Origin: Mycoplasmatota bacterium
GTDB taxonomy: Bacteria > Bacillota_I > Bacilli_A > RF39 > UBA660
DNA length: 7,639 bases
NCBI GenBank assembly: GCA_012510745.1
Contig: JAAZHK010000043.1
Location: forward strand, 1-7,639
Direction of reading: 5' to 3'
Below, piece after piece: positions 1 to 6,855 of the stretch. The notes below the pieces were generated by a model, which did not search any database, had not been told where the DNA came from, and worked only from the letters and a program-made list of their open reading frames with translations. Within the stretch, counting starts at the first letter, position 1. Each line of letters begins with the position of its first letter. The position numbers were made by a program, and so were the translations under genes.

Positions 1-7
1 ATAAAGT

Positions 8-13
8 TATAAT
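8..13 (+). promoter_or_regulatory. putative -10 box of the yigZ-family gene
   Basis: A perfect TATAAT lies six bases upstream of a GGTGAT ribosome-binding site (20-25). Transcription starting about seven bases after the box would begin near position 20, after the ATG at 18. This favours the GTG at 30 as translation start and gives a very short leader. The -35 region falls outside the window, so the promoter rests on the -10 match and spacing alone. Confidence 0.45.
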
Positions 14-29
14 TACAATGGTGATAAAA

Positions 30-587
30 GTGAAAACTATTATAAATAATGATCAAAATGAAATAATAATTAAAAACTCGAGATTTATAACCCATATTTT
101 AAAAGTTTATCAACTAAAAGAAATTGATAAATATTTAAATGATATGAAGAAGCAATATAAAAAAGCCGATCACTATTGTTATGCTTATAAAATAGATAAT
201 TTAATTAAATGTAGTGATGACAATGAACCTAGTGGAACTGCAGGTACACCTATTTTAGATAATATTATTAAGAAAAATTTAAATCATATTTTAATTATAG
301 TAATCAGATATTTTGGAGGAATAAAATTAGGAACAGGACCTTTATATAGAGCTTACAACAAAGCTAGTAGTAGTGTAATTAAAAATACTAATCTCATAAA
401 AGATATAAGATATATTAATGTCGAATTAACTATACCATATGAACAAAAAACAATTATATATGAGATATTAGAGAAAAAAGATATTAAAGATATTATTTAT
501 CAAGAAAGGATTACTTATATAGCCTGTATCCCTGAAGAACTATTAAAAATATTGCAAATAAAAAAAATTGATTATAAAATTTTATAA
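30..587 (+). CDS. yigZ: YigZ/YvyE (IMPACT, UPF0029) family protein
   Basis: A 185-residue protein of the YigZ/YvyE family, bacterial relatives of eukaryotic IMPACT. The biochemical role is not settled; links to translation have been proposed. The N-terminal UPF0029 domain covers about residues 1-120. It carries the family signatures D63-D64-N-E-P-S-G-T-A-G-T-P and R93-Y-F-G-G-I-K-L-G-T-G. A small ferredoxin-like C-terminal domain (DUF1949 type) follows at about 127-185, so the protein looks complete though slightly shorter than the usual 200-215. I chose the GTG at 30, not the in-frame ATG at 18. GGTGAT (20-25) then lies at normal Shine-Dalgarno distance, and the product begins M-K-T-I like typical family members. 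The gene stands alone on the plus strand and converges on trxA with seven bases between stops. Family call is firm; start and function are less so. Confidence 0.9.
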   Translation: MKTIINNDQNEIIIKNSRFITHILKVYQLKEIDKYLNDMKKQYKKADHYCYAYKIDNLIKCSDDNEPSGTAGTPILDNIIKKNLNHILIIVIRYFGGIKLGTGPLYRAYNKASSSVIKNTNLIKDIRYINVELTIPYEQKTIIYEILEKKDIKDIIYQERITYIACIPEELLKILQIKKIDYKIL

Positions 588-596
588 TCAATTTTT
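563..596. terminator. bidirectional terminator, perfect 34-bp palindrome
   Basis: Bases 563-579 and 580-596 are exact reverse complements (17 bp per arm, no mismatch). The palindrome contains the yigZ stop codon (585-587) and two of the three bases of the trxA stop (595-597). An A run (561-567) and a T run (592-596) give a U tract to transcripts from either side. The stem has only one G-C pair, so it is weak by usual standards, but position, symmetry and flanking runs fit a shared terminator for the two convergent genes. Confidence 0.7.
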
Positions 597-897
597 ATAT
601 ACTACTTTTTATCCATGATTGAAGATCTTCAAGGGACATAAAACCGGATTTTTGAGATATCGTTTTTCCATCTTTAAACAACATTAAAGTTGGTACACTC
701 ATTATTGTATATTGTTGAGCTAAATTGTTATGAAGATCAACATCAACTTTAATAACTTTCAAAGTACTATCTTTTGATAATTCTTCTAGTATGGGACTTA
801 ACATACGACAAGGTCCACACCAAGAAGCTGAGAAATCAACTAATACTACTCCTTGACTAATAAGTTCATTAAAATTTTCATTGGTTAAATTAATCAT
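595..897 (-). CDS. trxA: thioredoxin
   Basis: A 100-residue cytoplasmic thioredoxin, the small dithiol reductant that passes electrons from thioredoxin reductase to target disulfides. The classical active site W26-C-G-P-C30 is present, preceded by V-D-F-S-A-S. The cis-proline that lines the active site is P69 in M-S-V-P-T. The length is usual for a single-domain bacterial thioredoxin, with no signal peptide or lipobox. ATG (895-897) follows AGGAGG (902-907) after four bases. It is the second gene of an operon with cvpA: the cvpA stop TAG (906-908) overlaps the trxA ribosome-binding site, so translation is probably coupled. No promoter of its own is visible. Confidence 0.97.
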   Translation of the reverse strand: MINLTNENFNELISQGVVLVDFSASWCGPCRMLSPILEELSKDSTLKVIKVDVDLHNNLAQQYTIMSVPTLMLFKDGKTISQKSGFMSLEDLQSWIKSSI

Positions 898-905
898 TTT
901 TCCTC

Positions 906-1622
906 CTAATATTTTTCTAAAATACTTTCGATATTGGTAATATCATTTAACTTACCCTTATCTTTAATAGCCATAACTTCTTCTTTAGTTGTTATATTAT
1001 ATTGTAACATAATATCTAAAGTTTTTAAATTACTTGTATTAATATCGCCTTGGAAATTATCTTTTATATTATAAATATCATTAACAGCTTTATTCATTTG
1101 ACTAGCAATATTTGATAAAATTGGGGTACGATTTAGAATAATAGGTGTTAATTTTGATTCATTTATAAAATCCATATTAAAATTTGGTTGCGTAACTATA
1201 AATAATAAGATATAAATTAATACATAACCCTCAATTAATCCTAAAACAAAACCTAAAATTTTGGAAGGAATGCCTAATACTATAGTAAACTTTAATATTT
1301 TTTCCACTTTGCTTGCTATTTTAATAATGATATTTAAAGCAATTAATATTATCACTAATATTAAAATAAAAGCAATAATACGATATAACATAATATTTAA
1401 AACAGTAATGTTTTTAAAACTACCTATAAATTTAAAATAAGGTAAATTTAAATTAAAAAAGCGAGATAAAGGTATACTTAAATAAAAAGCTAATATATAC
1501 GCTATCAACGTACCTATTGACATTACAGTTTGAAGAATAACCCCCCTTTTTAAGCCAACAATAGCTATAGCTAATATTAATAAAATAATGACTACATCAA
1601 TAATATTATAAAACAATAACAT
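906..1622 (-). CDS. cvpA: CvpA family membrane protein
   Basis: A 238-residue integral membrane protein of the CvpA (colicin V production) family; its biochemical function is poorly understood. Hydrophobic segments lie at about residues 6-26, 31-52, 78-100 and 119-144. The N-terminus has the family pattern I-D-V-(V/I)-I-L-L-I-L near 8-16, followed by G-L-K-R-G at 23-27. About 95 mostly hydrophilic residues follow the last membrane segment, making it longer than the common 160-180-residue CvpA proteins. ATG (1620-1622) has AAGGAG (1631-1636) at eight bases. It diverges from rnhC and overlaps the trxA ribosome-binding site downstream. As I recall, the B. subtilis homologue yshB also lies near rnhC and in the same region as trxA. 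Confidence 0.85.
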   Translation of the reverse strand: MLLFYNIIDVVIILLILAIAIVGLKRGVILQTVMSIGTLIAYILAFYLSIPLSRFFNLNLPYFKFIGSFKNITVLNIMLYRIIAFILILVIILIALNIIIKIASKVEKILKFTIVLGIPSKILGFVLGLIEGYVLIYILLFIVTQPNFNMDFINESKLTPIILNRTPILSNIASQMNKAVNDIYNIKDNFQGDINTSNLKTLDIMLQYNITTKEEVMAIKDKGKLNDITNIESILEKY

Positions 1623-1653
1623 TTAATTTACTCCTTTCTTACTATATATTAAT

Positions 1654-1659
1654 ATTATA
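1654..1659 (-). promoter_or_regulatory. putative -10 box of the cvpA-trxA operon
   Basis: Read on the minus strand this is TATAAT, about 30 bases upstream of the cvpA start codon, leaving room for a leader and the AAGGAG site at 1631-1636. No good -35 hexamer is seen at 16-18 bases. It is the best candidate in the 80-bp region shared with rnhC, but in DNA this A+T-rich a chance match is possible. Confidence 0.4.
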
Positions 1660-1677
1660 AACTATTTTAATAAAATA

Positions 1678-1686
1678 TGCTATAAT
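1678..1686 (+). promoter_or_regulatory. extended -10 promoter of rnhC
   Basis: TGCTATAAT is a perfect extended -10 element (TGnTATAAT). AGGTGAT (1693-1699) begins seven bases after it and the ATG is at 1703, so the predicted leader is about ten bases. There is no clear -35 hexamer, which extended -10 promoters can do without. The 16 bases 5' of the TG are almost all A/T. Confidence 0.55.
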
Positions 1687-1702
1687 AATAATAGGTGATA
1701 CA

Positions 1703-2605
1703 ATGAATATAGTCATAAAAGTCAGTGAAGAAACTAAAAAGAAAATGATAGATTATTATAAAAATAAAAAAAGAGAAAAAACACCTCCTTATGCTGTTTT
1801 TCAAGCTGATGAAGAAGATACTATTATAACTCTTTATGAATCTGGAAAAATAATGTTTCAAGGTACCAGTGCTGATATTGATGCCAACATGTGGAAAGAA
1901 ATAGATGGACAAACACTTAAAGGAGAAAAAGCTAATAGTCAGAATTATTATTATTGTAGTGCTGTTGGATCTGATGAAGTTGGTACTGGAGATTATTTTG
2001 GTCCCATTGTTGTTACAGCGGCTTATGTAAATAAAAAAGACATCCCCTATTTAGAAAGTCTAGGCATACGAGATTCTAAAAAAATAGATGATGATAAGAT
2101 TTTAAAAATAACTAAAGATATTATAAAAAGAATAAAATATAGAAGTATTATTATCAATAATAAAGAGTATAATAAAAAACATAGTAAAGAACAAAATATG
2201 AATAAAATTAAAGCAATATTACACAATAAAGTTTTATATCAATTAATTAATGAAGAGATGATAAATTATGATTACATTATCGTTGATGAATTTGCTAAAG
2301 AAGTAAAATATTATGAATATTTAGTAGAAAGTCCTAACATTCAAAAAAATATTGTTTTTCTCACAAAAGCCGAAGATAAGAATTTAGCAGTTGCTGTTGC
2401 ATCTATTATTAGTCGTTTTCTTTTTTTAAAGGCTATGGACCAATTAAGTAACGATTTACAAATCATTTTACCTAAAGGTGCTTCTGCAATAGTTGATCAA
2501 GTTGGAGAAGAAATAGTTGCTAAATATGGCCAAGAAAAATTAACTGAAATAGCTAAACTAAATTTTAAAAATACAACGCGAATATTAAAGACCATTATTA
2601 TGTAA
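1703..2605 (+). CDS. rnhC: ribonuclease HIII
   Basis: A 300-residue ribonuclease HIII, which cuts the RNA strand of RNA-DNA hybrids (R-loops, Okazaki primers) using divalent metal. Residues 1 to about 80 form the TBP-like N-terminal substrate-binding domain that separates RNase HIII from HII; K-x-P-P-Y-A-V-F near 26-33 fits it. The catalytic domain opens with G-S-D91-E92-V-G-T-G-D-Y-F-G-P, the RNase HIII signature. Further acidic candidates are D195 in I-V-D-E-F and E224 or D225 in K-A-E-D, just before L-A-V-A-V-A-S-I-I-S-R. Length is normal. ATG 1703 follows AGGTGAT at 1693-1699. It is a single-gene transcript, divergent from cvpA and convergent with trpS, with a hairpin over its stop codon. 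Confidence 0.96.
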   Translation: MNIVIKVSEETKKKMIDYYKNKKREKTPPYAVFQADEEDTIITLYESGKIMFQGTSADIDANMWKEIDGQTLKGEKANSQNYYYCSAVGSDEVGTGDYFGPIVVTAAYVNKKDIPYLESLGIRDSKKIDDDKILKITKDIIKRIKYRSIIINNKEYNKKHSKEQNMNKIKAILHNKVLYQLINEEMINYDYIIVDEFAKEVKYYEYLVESPNIQKNIVFLTKAEDKNLAVAVASIISRFLFLKAMDQLSNDLQIILPKGASAIVDQVGEEIVAKYGQEKLTEIAKLNFKNTTRILKTIIM

Positions 2606-2615
2606 TGGCCTTTTT
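2587..2615. terminator. terminator over the rnhC stop codon, probably bidirectional
   Basis: An 11-bp stem pairs 2587-2597 with 2603-2613 around a 5-base loop, and T5 follows (2611-2615). The plus-strand RNA has one A-C mismatch (2591/2609). On the minus strand the same position is a G-U pair, so the fold is complete. It contains the rnhC stop (2603-2605) and lies three bases past the trpS stop, so it can serve both convergent units. The U tract is better for rnhC; the trpS side has only a short CTTT. Confidence 0.7.
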
Positions 2616-2616
2616 A

Positions 2617-3603
2617 TTATCTTTCTAACCCCATCTTTTGTTTCATTAATTCAAATTTGGTTTTTGCAATTTGTTTTGTTTCAAAGATTCCCTTATCTAA
2701 TATTTTATCTAATTCTTGATTATTTAATAATTGATAATACTTTTTTTGAATAGGTTCTAATTTATTAACGACTTGATCAGCAACAAAGTTTTTAAATTCT
2801 GCGTAAGATTTATTAGCAAAAAGATTTTCAATTTCATCTATTTTTTTACCACTCATAAATACAGCTATATTTATTAAATTAGAAATACCAGGTTTGTTTT
2901 TTAAATCATATTTAATCTTTGAATCACTATCTGTTGCAGCTTTAGAAATTTTTTTACGAATAGTATTCATATCGTCAAATAGTGAAATAACTCCTGTTGG
3001 ATTTATATCCGATTTACTCATTTTTTTAGTAGGTTCTTTTAAATCAGTAATTTTCATTCCTGTTTCATTTATAATAGCTTCTGGTAAAATAAATGTTTTT
3101 CCGTATTTAGTATTAAAACGATGAGCTATAATTCTAGCTAATTCAACGTGTTGTTTTTGATCAATTCCAACTGGTACAAAATGGGCATCACAAAATAAAA
3201 TATCTGTTGTCATTAAAACAGGATAAGTTAAAAGACCAACTGAAAAGTTTTTATTTTGGAGGCTTTTTTCCTTAAATTGAATCATTCTTGAGGCTTCGCC
3301 ATATTGAGTAGTACATTCTAATAACCAAGTAATAGCTGGAATATATTCATTTTCAGATTGAATATAAATAGTTACTTTACCAGGATCAATTCCACAAGCA
3401 ATATACATAGCAATAAAGTTTCTAATTCTTTTCCTTAACTCTTTTGGGTCTTGATAAATAGTTAAAGCATGTAAATCAGCAACAAATAAAAATATTTTAT
3501 TATCATCATTATTTTGCCTTTCTATTAAAGGTGTAATCGCTCCTATATAATTACCAAGTGTTAAATCACCAGTTGGTTTTAATCCAGTTAAAAAAGTTGG
3601 CAT
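2617..3603 (-). CDS. trpS: tryptophanyl-tRNA synthetase
   Basis: A 328-residue class Ic aminoacyl-tRNA synthetase that charges tRNA-Trp, complete and of usual bacterial length. The Rossmann-fold HIGH-equivalent is T15-L-G-N18, following G-L-K-P-T-G. The tryptophan/ATP-site segment V145-G-I-D-Q-K-Q-H-V-E-L-A-R157 is typical of bacterial TrpRS. The KMSKS loop is exact at 194-198. ATG (3601-3603) is preceded by AAAGGAAG (3612-3619) at eight bases. It is the last gene of the operon, 16 bases after the holA stop. There is no room upstream for a T-box leader, so tryptophan control at this site is not apparent. Confidence 0.97.
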   Translation of the reverse strand: MPTFLTGLKPTGDLTLGNYIGAITPLIERQNNDDNKIFLFVADLHALTIYQDPKELRKRIRNFIAMYIACGIDPGKVTIYIQSENEYIPAITWLLECTTQYGEASRMIQFKEKSLQNKNFSVGLLTYPVLMTTDILFCDAHFVPVGIDQKQHVELARIIAHRFNTKYGKTFILPEAIINETGMKITDLKEPTKKMSKSDINPTGVISLFDDMNTIRKKISKAATDSDSKIKYDLKNKPGISNLINIAVFMSGKKIDEIENLFANKSYAEFKNFVADQVVNKLEPIQKKYYQLLNNQELDKILDKGIFETKQIAKTKFELMKQKMGLER

Positions 3604-3619
3604 ATTTTTTACTTCCTTT

Positions 3620-4510
3620 CTACAATTCTAATATAAACAATTTAAATCCTATATCAGCCATAATTTGACCTTGTTTAATTTTAATATCTAATTCACTTAA
3701 TTTAGTTAAATATTCTATTAACTCTTGTTCACTATAGCTATAGCTTATTTCTTTAGCTAATTTAATAGGATAAATATGAGAGTTTAAATGTTTAGCTATT
3801 TCTTCTAAAGTTAATTCTTTCAACAAAACTTTAACTTGATAAATTAATCTAATTTTATTAGCTACTATAATCATAATCTTTATTGGCTCTTCTCCGTACA
3901 AAATAATATTATTATAAATTTCTAAAGATTTGGATTTATCCTTTTTAATAATATAATCAACTAAATGAAAGATATTATCATCAATACTTTTAGGAGTTAT
4001 TTTATTAATGTCTTCAATAGTTATAATTTGCTTATCATAATTATATAATTTTAATTTAGTTAATTCATTCATTATTTTATAATTATCATAATTACAATAA
4101 TTAATAAAATAATCCCTAGTCTTTTTATCCCTTTTGAAATCATCTAATTTATCAATAATAATTTGATCAATATTTACTTTATTATCTAGTTCTTTCAAAT
4201 GTTTTTTTAAGATTTTAGTAATCTTTTTTCTCTCATCTAAATTATTAGCAATCATTAATAAAATATTATCTTTGTTAGGGTTATTAAAATATTTTTCTAA
4301 ATTATTTATTTCTGTAATATTTTCACAATTATATATTATTAATATTCGTTTATCATTAAATAAATTAAAAGTATTTAAGGTATCAAGAACCTCTTTAAAA
4401 ACATCTTCATTTAAATCAAATCTAATAATCTCTGCTTTTGGATATTTATCAATTAATTCATTTATTCTATAAGAGGTAATAAAATAATCATCACTTACTA
4501 ATAAATACAA
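3620..4510 (-). CDS. holA: DNA polymerase III delta subunit (clamp loader)
   Basis: A 296-residue HolA-like protein. In the clamp-loader complex delta opens the beta sliding clamp; it has the AAA+ fold but no ATP site, and no Walker A is seen here. The N-terminus starts Y-L-L-V-S-D-D-Y-F, the family's equivalent of the common Y-L-(L/I)-x-G-(E/D) opening. F31-D-L-N-E-D36 and N53-D-K-R-I-L-I-I-Y60 also fit HolA. The helical C-terminal collar domain occupies about 205-296, ending in K-I-K-Q-G-Q-I-M-A-D. It is shorter than the usual 330-345. The start is TTG (4508-4510) with AAGGAAG seven bases upstream. It lies 12 bases after the alaS stop and 16 bases before trpS. Overall similarity is low, as is normal for delta. 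Confidence 0.85.
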   Translation of the reverse strand: MYLLVSDDYFITSYRINELIDKYPKAEIIRFDLNEDVFKEVLDTLNTFNLFNDKRILIIYNCENITEINNLEKYFNNPNKDNILLMIANNLDERKKITKILKKHLKELDNKVNIDQIIIDKLDDFKRDKKTRDYFINYCNYDNYKIMNELTKLKLYNYDKQIITIEDINKITPKSIDDNIFHLVDYIIKKDKSKSLEIYNNIILYGEEPIKIMIIVANKIRLIYQVKVLLKELTLEEIAKHLNSHIYPIKLAKEISYSYSEQELIEYLTKLSELDIKIKQGQIMADIGFKLFILEL

Positions 4511-4522
4511 AATATCACTTCC

Positions 4523-6283
4523 TTATTTTAGGATCGCCTTAATCCTTCTTACTCCACTAGAAGATGCTTCTTCTTTAATAATTTTAAAAGTACCTAATTC
4601 ACTAGTATTTGTTACATGAGGACCACCACATAATTCCATAGAAATATCGCCTATTTGATATACTGATACAGTATCAGCATATTGTTTATAAAACATAGCT
4701 TCAGCTCCTAATTTTAGAGCTTCTTCTTTAGACATTTCTTTTTTAATAATTGGTATTTTAGCTTGGATATATTCATTAACTAATTTCTCAATTTGTTTTA
4801 ATTGTTCTTCAGTTACTTTTTGATGCCATGAAAAATCAAAACGCATTCTTTCTTCATTGATGTTACTTCCTCTTTGATGAACCGAAGAATCTAAGACCTT
4901 TTTTAAAGCTGCGTTAAGTAAATGAGTTGCCGTATGATATTTAATATTAACATCACTAGTACTGCTTAAACCTCCTTGAAACTTTTGTTTAGCACCAACT
5001 TTTGAAATTAATTGATGTTCTTTAAATTTATCATAAAATCCCTTTTCATCGACTTTAAAACCATGCTCATAAGCTAATTCTATTGTCAACTCAATAGGAA
5101 ATCCATATGTATCATATAATTTAAAAGCAATATCTTTATTTATTTTATTATCAGAAAGTTGCCCAATAATCTTATTCCACTCTCTTAAACCTTTTTCTAA
5201 AGTACGATTAAATTTGACTTTTTCATTAATTAAAACTTCTTGAACAACACTAGCATTTCTTGATAATTCTTCATAATAAGGACAATATTGATCTATAACA
5301 ATATTAGCAAGTTTTATATCCCAATCACTATTAATATCAATGTTTAAAATATTAGCATATCTAATTGCTCTTCTAATTAATCTTCGTAAAATATATCCTT
5401 GATCAGTATTTGAAGGCTTAATTAAAGAATCATCTGCTATTATAAAAACAGCTGTTCTAATATGATCTGCTATTATTCTCATAGATTTAGTATATTTTGG
5501 ATCATCATAATTTAAATTAGAAATTTTACAAATCTCAGCTATAATATTTTTAAAAACAGAACTCTTATAATTATCTTCTAATCCTTCTAATATGGTAACC
5601 ATTCTTTCATAACCCATTCCGGTATCAACATTTTTTGATTTTAATTCTGTATAAGTTCCATTTTCATTATGATTATATTCCATAAAAACATTATTCCAAA
5701 TTTCAACCCAACGAGAATCATAAGGATCAAAATTAATAGGAACCTCATCCTTACTACGCCAATAAAAGATTTCGGTATCTGGTCCACAAGGACCATAACT
5801 TTCCATATTAGGCCACCAATTATCTTCTTCGCCTAAATAAACAATACGTTCTTTTTTTATTCCTTGCTTTAACCATTCTTTTTCTGATTCTATATCCTTA
5901 AATACAAAATCATTACCTTTAAAAATAGATACAGCTAAATAATTAGGATCAATCTTTAAAATACGAGTTAAAAAATCAAAACTATATTTAATCGATTTTT
6001 CTTTAAAATAATCACCTAAACTCCAATTACCTAGCATTTCAAAAAAAGTATGGTGAGTAGAATCACCAACTAAATCTAAATCAGTTAATCTAATACATTT
6101 TTGATAATTCACTAATCTTTTACCTAAAGGATGTTTTTCACCTTTTAAATATGGTACCAAAGGTTGCATTCCTGCAGTATTAAATAAAACAGTAGGATCA
6201 TTTTCTGGTATAACAGGAGCACTAGGAAGATAAACGTGATCTTGTTCTTCAAAATATTTTACAAATTTTTCTCTTAAATCCAT
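4523..6283 (-). CDS. alaS: alanyl-tRNA synthetase, compact short form
   Basis: A class II synthetase charging tRNA-Ala, 586 residues where about 870 is usual. The catalytic domain has T79-F-F-E-M-L-G-N-W-S-L-G-D-Y-F-K94, G163 to P168 (G-P-C-G-P) and motif 3 D220-T-G-M-G-Y-E-R. N292 and D391 match, by my alignment from memory, E. coli N303 and D400, which read the G3-U70 pair. The zinc-binding editing module is present: H450-T-A-T-H454 and C552-G-G-P-H556. Missing are about 105 residues of editing beta-barrel before H450 and the entire coiled-coil/DHHA1 C-terminus; the protein stops right after G577-V-R-R-I-K. The usual R-A-G-G-K-H-N segment is replaced by R65-L-T-D. ATG abuts the upstream stop, with AAGGAG (6293-6298) inside that gene. 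Clean reading and intact motifs argue against a pseudogene. Confidence 0.95.
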   Translation of the reverse strand: MDLREKFVKYFEEQDHVYLPSAPVIPENDPTVLFNTAGMQPLVPYLKGEKHPLGKRLVNYQKCIRLTDLDLVGDSTHHTFFEMLGNWSLGDYFKEKSIKYSFDFLTRILKIDPNYLAVSIFKGNDFVFKDIESEKEWLKQGIKKERIVYLGEEDNWWPNMESYGPCGPDTEIFYWRSKDEVPINFDPYDSRWVEIWNNVFMEYNHNENGTYTELKSKNVDTGMGYERMVTILEGLEDNYKSSVFKNIIAEICKISNLNYDDPKYTKSMRIIADHIRTAVFIIADDSLIKPSNTDQGYILRRLIRRAIRYANILNIDINSDWDIKLANIVIDQYCPYYEELSRNASVVQEVLINEKVKFNRTLEKGLREWNKIIGQLSDNKINKDIAFKLYDTYGFPIELTIELAYEHGFKVDEKGFYDKFKEHQLISKVGAKQKFQGGLSSTSDVNIKYHTATHLLNAALKKVLDSSVHQRGSNINEERMRFDFSWHQKVTEEQLKQIEKLVNEYIQAKIPIIKKEMSKEEALKLGAEAMFYKQYADTVSVYQIGDISMELCGGPHVTNTSELGTFKIIKEEASSSGVRRIKAILK

Positions 6284-6838
6284 TTATTTCAACTCCTTAA
6301 GAATTTGATAAATCTTATTTTTTAATGTTGCAATATCGCTATCATTATAAATAATTTGATCGAAACTATTATAATTATCTAATTCAATTTCTGTTATATG
6401 ATTTTGTTGTTCTTTAGATAATCCATTATTAAAATTAGATCTTATTACTTTAAAAAGATTATTATTTTTATAATTTTCTTTAATCATGTTAATTTCATTT
6501 ATTAAACGAACATCTGATATAGTAACAATATCAAAAAAATATGAATAGACTTTGATATCCTCAATTAATTGTTTAATTAAAAAGTTATTATCTATTTTTT
6601 CTCTAATAATTGAAGTTCCTAAATACTGTAAAAATTCTCTTGGTTTGGTTTCTTCATTACCATCCCAATTACTAATAATTTGAGCATATCTTTTAATTGA
6701 ATTAGCAATTTGTAAATTAACAACTTTTTTATTAAATTGTTCATAATAATCTTTAATAATCATCGCAACAGTATCTTTACCATGGCGAGCTTTACCAGAT
6801 ATCATAATAATTTTAGGATTTTTATTAACTATTTTCAT
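6284..6838 (-). CDS. P-loop kinase, probable deoxynucleoside monophosphate kinase family
   Basis: A 184-residue P-loop protein resembling the phage-type dNMP kinase family, which phosphorylates dNMPs to dNDPs. The Walker A loop is G15-K-A-R-H-G-K-D-T23, with aspartate after the lysine as in that family. R68-E-F-L-Q-Y-L-G-T75 and S108-D-V-R-L-I-N-E115 match the substrate-site and D-V-R-x-x-N-E patterns I associate with it. H147-x-T-E150 may be the H-x-S-E element. Substrate cannot be read from sequence. I chose ATG 6838, which has AGGAGA (6843-6848) four bases away. A GTG at 6868 would add ten residues but lies inside the upstream hairpin and has no ribosome-binding site. It is the first gene of the alaS operon and ends exactly where alaS begins. 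Confidence 0.7.
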   Translation of the reverse strand: MKIVNKNPKIIMISGKARHGKDTVAMIIKDYYEQFNKKVVNLQIANSIKRYAQIISNWDGNEETKPREFLQYLGTSIIREKIDNNFLIKQLIEDIKVYSYFFDIVTISDVRLINEINMIKENYKNNNLFKVIRSNFNNGLSKEQQNHITEIELDNYNSFDQIIYNDSDIATLKNKIYQILKELK

Positions 6839-6855
6839 ATAATCTCCTATAAAAT

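Noticed and set aside
18..29. Upstream ATG start for the yigZ-family gene
   Set aside because: It has no ribosome-binding site and would precede the transcription start implied by TATAAT at 8-13. GTG at 30 has GGTGAT at proper spacing.
1667..1912. Open frame of 81 codons on the minus strand, antisense to the start of rnhC
   Set aside because: It lies opposite a firmly identified gene and its promoter, has a low-complexity Phe/Tyr/Ile/Ser composition expected from antisense A+T-rich coding sequence, and matches no family I know.
2894..3124. Open frame of 76 codons on the plus strand inside trpS
   Set aside because: It is antisense to the conserved TrpRS core including KMSKS. Its hydrophobic composition is a by-product of the reverse frame.
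4272..4472. Open frame of 66 codons on the plus strand inside holA
   Set aside because: Antisense to the HolA N-terminal domain, with no recognisable motif or independent regulatory signals.
4523..6283. alaS as a truncated pseudogene
   Set aside because: All catalytic, recognition and zinc motifs are intact, an internal segment as well as the C-terminus is missing, and the short form matches a type I remember from other bacteria. The gene ends naturally at TAA before the holA ribosome-binding site.
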